The notes under the pieces are model-generated. The model was not told the DNA's origin and ran no database searches. It was given only the letters and a program-made list of their open reading frames with translations. DNA of 64,000 nt from Chitinophaga varians (GTDB lineage: Bacteria > Bacteroidota > Bacteroidia > Chitinophagales > Chitinophagaceae): the NCBI RefSeq assembly GCF_014529945.1, contig NZ_JACVFB010000001.1:1240001-1304000 (forward strand), read 5' to 3'. The translations under genes were made by a program, and so were the position numbers. This document shows, one piece after another, positions 61,371-64,000 of the stretch; within the stretch, counting starts at the first letter, position 1; each line of letters starts with the position of its first letter.

Positions 61371-64000
61371 TCAGGGGCGTTGCTGCTGCTTATACATAGC
61401 ATACCATCCCAGCGAACGTTTGTCGCTGGCAGCATCGGGATCACCAAACAAGTAAAACAGGGTGTTGCCATTAGGCGGAAGTTTAAGTAATCCGAGGAAC
61501 TTGAGGGCTATCTCTGTAAACATCAGCATAAAGGTTGGTTGTCCTTTATCTTCCACCTGGGTCAGGCGAATTTGTCCGATAGAGAGCGTCAGTACCGTTT
61601 GAAGGCTCAACAGTTTTCCGCCGCCACTGCTTCCGGGCAAAGCAATGCCAATGCCGGCCTGGTAACGATCTCCTGTGCTCGCGGGAGACCAGGACAGCAA
61701 CAGGTATGCATTCAGTCCTATATTACCGGCCAGTGCTCCCGGTGTTCCCATGTTTAACTTGCAACGCAGGCCGTACCACCCATCTCTGCCCGGACCAGGC
61801 AAAGGCATGTCCGCAACGATATCAAGAAAGCCATTGTCCTTCGGGGTTTTATCGGATGGGGCCACGATCAGGTTTTCCAGGCCAAGCTGTAACTGATTAT
61901 AAATACTGCCGGTACGAAGACTACTTACATTGGGTGCGGGATTAAACCGTATTTCATCTGCGGAAAAAGACAATTGATTTTTCCCGGGATCATTATTGGA
62001 ATACAACATCCGTATACCCAGATTTGAAAAGTTCAGCCCTTTATGTAACAGGTCCTGCTTTTCCTCATTACCAAAGGAAAACAAGTCAAAAGCCTGACCA
62101 TCCTGTTTCTTTAGTATGTTATAGTCGATATAGCCGTTCAGTCCAAACCAGCTTTCCTGTTCTGCCTTACCTGTTACTGTTCTGCTGGATAATAGCGCAC
62201 CGGTAATTTCTATTTTGTTGATGATGTTGTTGTCGAGGTAGAAGGCGTCGTCGTTTTGGCTGGACAGGCTGTAAACGGGCCGTCGCTGTATCATCTGCAG
62301 GTTTCCGGTCAGCAGCACATTCTTGTATAAATTAGCCGGATCATATACTTTGGAAACATTGGAACCAAACAATTTATTGAGCGTCAATTGAGCATAACTC
62401 TCGAAGCCTTTAACGGCGGTATTTTCAAATAGTACTTTCAGGGCCAGCAATTTGAAATCATATTCATTGGTGGTGCCCGGCGGAATTGCCTGAATAGGTA
62501 TGATGTCTTTAAAGCCCGGGTCGAGGTAATAGATCAGCCCAAAAAAAGAAGAAGGTTTATTCAGTTCGGGAATGCCGTTGCTATTGAGTTCTACAGGGCT
62601 CACTTCAATACCCAGGTGATGAGCGTTAAAATCCGATGGGTTGGAAACTCCGGCCACAATACCCGAGAGGTTTTTGGGCATATTGGTGATGTCTACCCGA
62701 AGGAATAAAATGCCGGTCCAGGTTTCGCTGATCGCGATAGTGTTGAACTTGTCAAAATAGTCGCTGGTTTGTTCGTAGGCATTCTTAAAATAATTCTGTA
62801 GCCAGTTGGATAGGATGACCAGCTGGGCCGGGTCCGGATTGCCCCCTGTCTGAGGAATGGAGAAATCTTTGGCCTGGCTCCATTTTTTAGGGTTCGCAAT
62901 CAGGCAGTTGGCCACGTCGTCGGGGTCATATAACTTACCCTTGCGCCCTTTAAAGATCATGAGGTTGCGATAATCGCCGTAAGTCTGATTAGTGCCTACG
63001 TTAACGGTCAGTTCCCAATTGCCGATAGTCACTACGTTGGAGAAGCCGGAGAGGCAGGTAGCGTCGCTGGCTACCAGAAATACATCACTCGACTGCATGG
63101 CGGTGATCACCTGTTCAGAGGGGCCGTTAAATGAAATTTCTTCTTTGCCGTTTTTCCCCAGCAGGAACTGGTCCCAATGAACAGCCGTACCATCTTTGCT
63201 TTGTGTTGTTGTGGCCAGTATGCCGCTGGGGGTGGTGGCATAGTGGATGTCCGATTCCAGCTGTCCGTTTTTTAGCAGATGGGCATTCGTGGTAGACTGC
63301 TTTGTGATCACCTGGCGGCGTTGAGGCGACAGTACCACGGCTTCCAGTGCTGTAACGTCATCCAGGGTCATGTTCACCGGCTGTGCGCCTGTGGTGATGC
63401 CTGCATAGGGGAACAGCGGGAAAAAGGTTTTCTTATCGGCTGTAAAGGAAAAGGCGATATCCGTCGGGTTGAGAATGCCGGTAGTTTCCGTGTCTGCGAG
63501 GACCTTCGCATACAAGGATGCGCCGGCAGGCTGTGCAACATAGGGCACGGCAGTTCCGGAGGCGGTAAATATCGTTGCCCACGATGTCAGATAATCTGCT
63601 GAAAACGGAGAGGCCAGTGAGTCGCCCGGTGCTGCCAGAGGAGAGGCCAGCACAAAAGGGAAACGTTTTACGCAGGCGGGTTGTCCGGCCTCAAACCGAA
63701 TGATCGCTGCGTTATTGTCTAACTTAAAAAATTCGGTACCGGACAGCCCTCCGCCTACATTAGGGATAGCCGTTTCCGTTACTACCTGGAAGTCGCCGTC
63801 CGGCGCCATGTAATAAGGGAGGTCGTAACCAGCCGGCAACGCGCACAGCACAAAGGAGGCAGGATGGTCGGTATTCGTAAGGGGGAGCAAGCTAATAGCC
63901 GACCCAAATACGGACGCATAGTTTGATAACCTGGCCAGATCGTTACCTGATACAGTTTCTACCTGGTTGTAAGGTGGGTCGTCTATTTTCGTGATCTGAT
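61371..64000 (-). CDS. Large protein upstream of the giant gene (N-terminus beyond the window edge)
   Basis: The frame is open to the right edge. A TTG at 63890 could be mistaken for a start, but the 36 codons before it read continuously (ITKIDDPPYNQVETVSG, NDLARLSNYASVFGSAIS), so the gene begins outside the window and at least 875 residues are present. Visible segments are QPAGASLYAKVL, FFPLFPYAGITTG, ALEAVVLSPQRRQVITKQS and WTGILFLRVDITNMP. The C-terminus is hydrophobic and beta-rich (GLRCKLNMGTPGALAGNIGL, AYLLLSWSP, FLGLLKLPPNGNTLFYLFG). That C-terminal style resembles the beta region of the giant protein. The two genes are 51 bp apart and probably one operon. No family is recognised and the function is unknown. 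Confidence 0.8.
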   Translation of the reverse strand, partial: QITKIDDPPYNQVETVSGNDLARLSNYASVFGSAISLLPLTNTDHPASFVLCALPAGYDLPYYMAPDGDFQVVTETAIPNVGGGLSGTEFFKLDNNAAIIRFEAGQPACVKRFPFVLASPLAAPGDSLASPFSADYLTSWATIFTASGTAVPYVAQPAGASLYAKVLADTETTGILNPTDIAFSFTADKKTFFPLFPYAGITTGAQPVNMTLDDVTALEAVVLSPQRRQVITKQSTTNAHLLKNGQLESDIHYATTPSGILATTTQSKDGTAVHWDQFLLGKNGKEEISFNGPSEQVITAMQSSDVFLVASDATCLSGFSNVVTIGNWELTVNVGTNQTYGDYRNLMIFKGRKGKLYDPDDVANCLIANPKKWSQAKDFSIPQTGGNPDPAQLVILSNWLQNYFKNAYEQTSDYFDKFNTIAISETWTGILFLRVDITNMPKNLSGIVAGVSNPSDFNAHHLGIEVSPVELNSNGIPELNKPSSFFGLIYYLDPGFKDIIPIQAIPPGTTNEYDFKLLALKVLFENTAVKGFESYAQLTLNKLFGSNVSKVYDPANLYKNVLLTGNLQMIQRRPVYSLSSQNDDAFYLDNNIINKIEITGALLSSRTVTGKAEQESWFGLNGYIDYNILKKQDGQAFDLFSFGNEEKQDLLHKGLNFSNLGIRMLYSNNDPGKNQLSFSADEIRFNPAPNVSSLRTGSIYNQLQLGLENLIVAPSDKTPKDNGFLDIVADMPLPGPGRDGWYGLRCKLNMGTPGALAGNIGLNAYLLLSWSPASTGDRYQAGIGIALPGSSGGGKLLSLQTVLTLSIGQIRLTQVEDKGQPTFMLMFTEIALKFLGLLKLPPNGNTLFYLFGDPDAASDKRSLGWYAMYKQQQRP

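Noticed and set aside
63890..63890. A TTG start for the right-edge gene
   Set aside because: The frame continues without a stop to the window edge and the upstream residues are protein-like, so the gene is partial rather than starting here.
49593..64000. Calling the right-hand block a contractile injection system
   Set aside because: No sheath, tube, baseplate, spike or ATPase gene is visible in the window; LysM modules and size alone do not establish it.
1..64000. CRISPR arrays, rRNA operons, insertion sequences
   Set aside because: No regularly spaced repeats, no rRNA-like sequence and no transposase or paired terminal repeats were found on either strand.

Overview
The window looks like chromosomal DNA of a member of the Bacteroidota, most likely Chitinophagaceae (Chitinophaga-like). 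The evidence is two complete SusC/SusD pairs each preceded by an ECF sigma factor and a FecR anti-sigma gene, a type IX secretion (T9SS) C-terminal sorting domain, many SCKK-type lipoproteins, TAnnTTTG-like promoter elements, and few Shine-Dalgarno sequences. No rRNA gene, intact tRNA, CRISPR array, transposase or phage structural gene was seen.

Layout. 1-8.1 kb: the C-terminus of an outer-membrane beta-barrel protein, a FecA-like TonB receptor facing it across a perfect terminator hairpin, an intergenic stretch with a tRNA-3'-end-like remnant and a strong terminator, an AraC regulator with an NmrA-type reductase, an intergenic 'graveyard' holding the last codons of a GH10 xylanase, a DUF6340-type lipoprotein, and an unknown lipoprotein. 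8.1-22.4 kb (minus strand): first Sus-like locus. In transcription order it holds a small lipoprotein, ECF sigma, FecR, SusC, SusD, a PhoPQ-activated-pathogenicity-related (PqaA-like) hydrolase, a GDPD/alpha-beta-hydrolase fusion, a periplasmic-propeller histidine kinase and a NarL-type response regulator. 22.6-33.5 kb: mostly single genes (AraC regulator, Lnt-like acyltransferase, TPR protein, Tat-exported Gfo/Idh/MocA protein, ABM monooxygenase, a broken Crp/Fnr gene, NTF2-like protein, CBM9/beta-lactamase fusion, an RluA N-terminal domain without its catalytic half, and an M57 lipoprotein protease).

33.6-46.9 kb (minus strand): second Sus-like locus, in the order ECF sigma, FecR, SusC, SusD, sialidase-fold BNR protein, and an 1818-residue GH74-like/Ig-like/malectin-like protein with a T9SS tail. 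The order suggests sugar-triggered sigma/FecR signalling controlling uptake and surface hydrolysis of a glycan, perhaps xyloglucan-like. 47-49.5 kb: a lipoprotein, an NTF2-like protein and a minimal YdcF (DUF218) protein.

49.6-64 kb (minus strand): the most unusual part. Two very large genes lie 51 bp apart: a 3908-residue protein and, upstream of it, a protein that runs off the right edge of the window. The giant has a GT-B-glycosyltransferase-like N-terminus, a long beta-rich region resembling DUF6603-type proteins, and about six LysM-like modules. It has no Sec signal, lipobox or T9SS tail. It may be a component or cargo of a larger system continuing past the right edge. All functions are assigned by reading motifs, without database searches.
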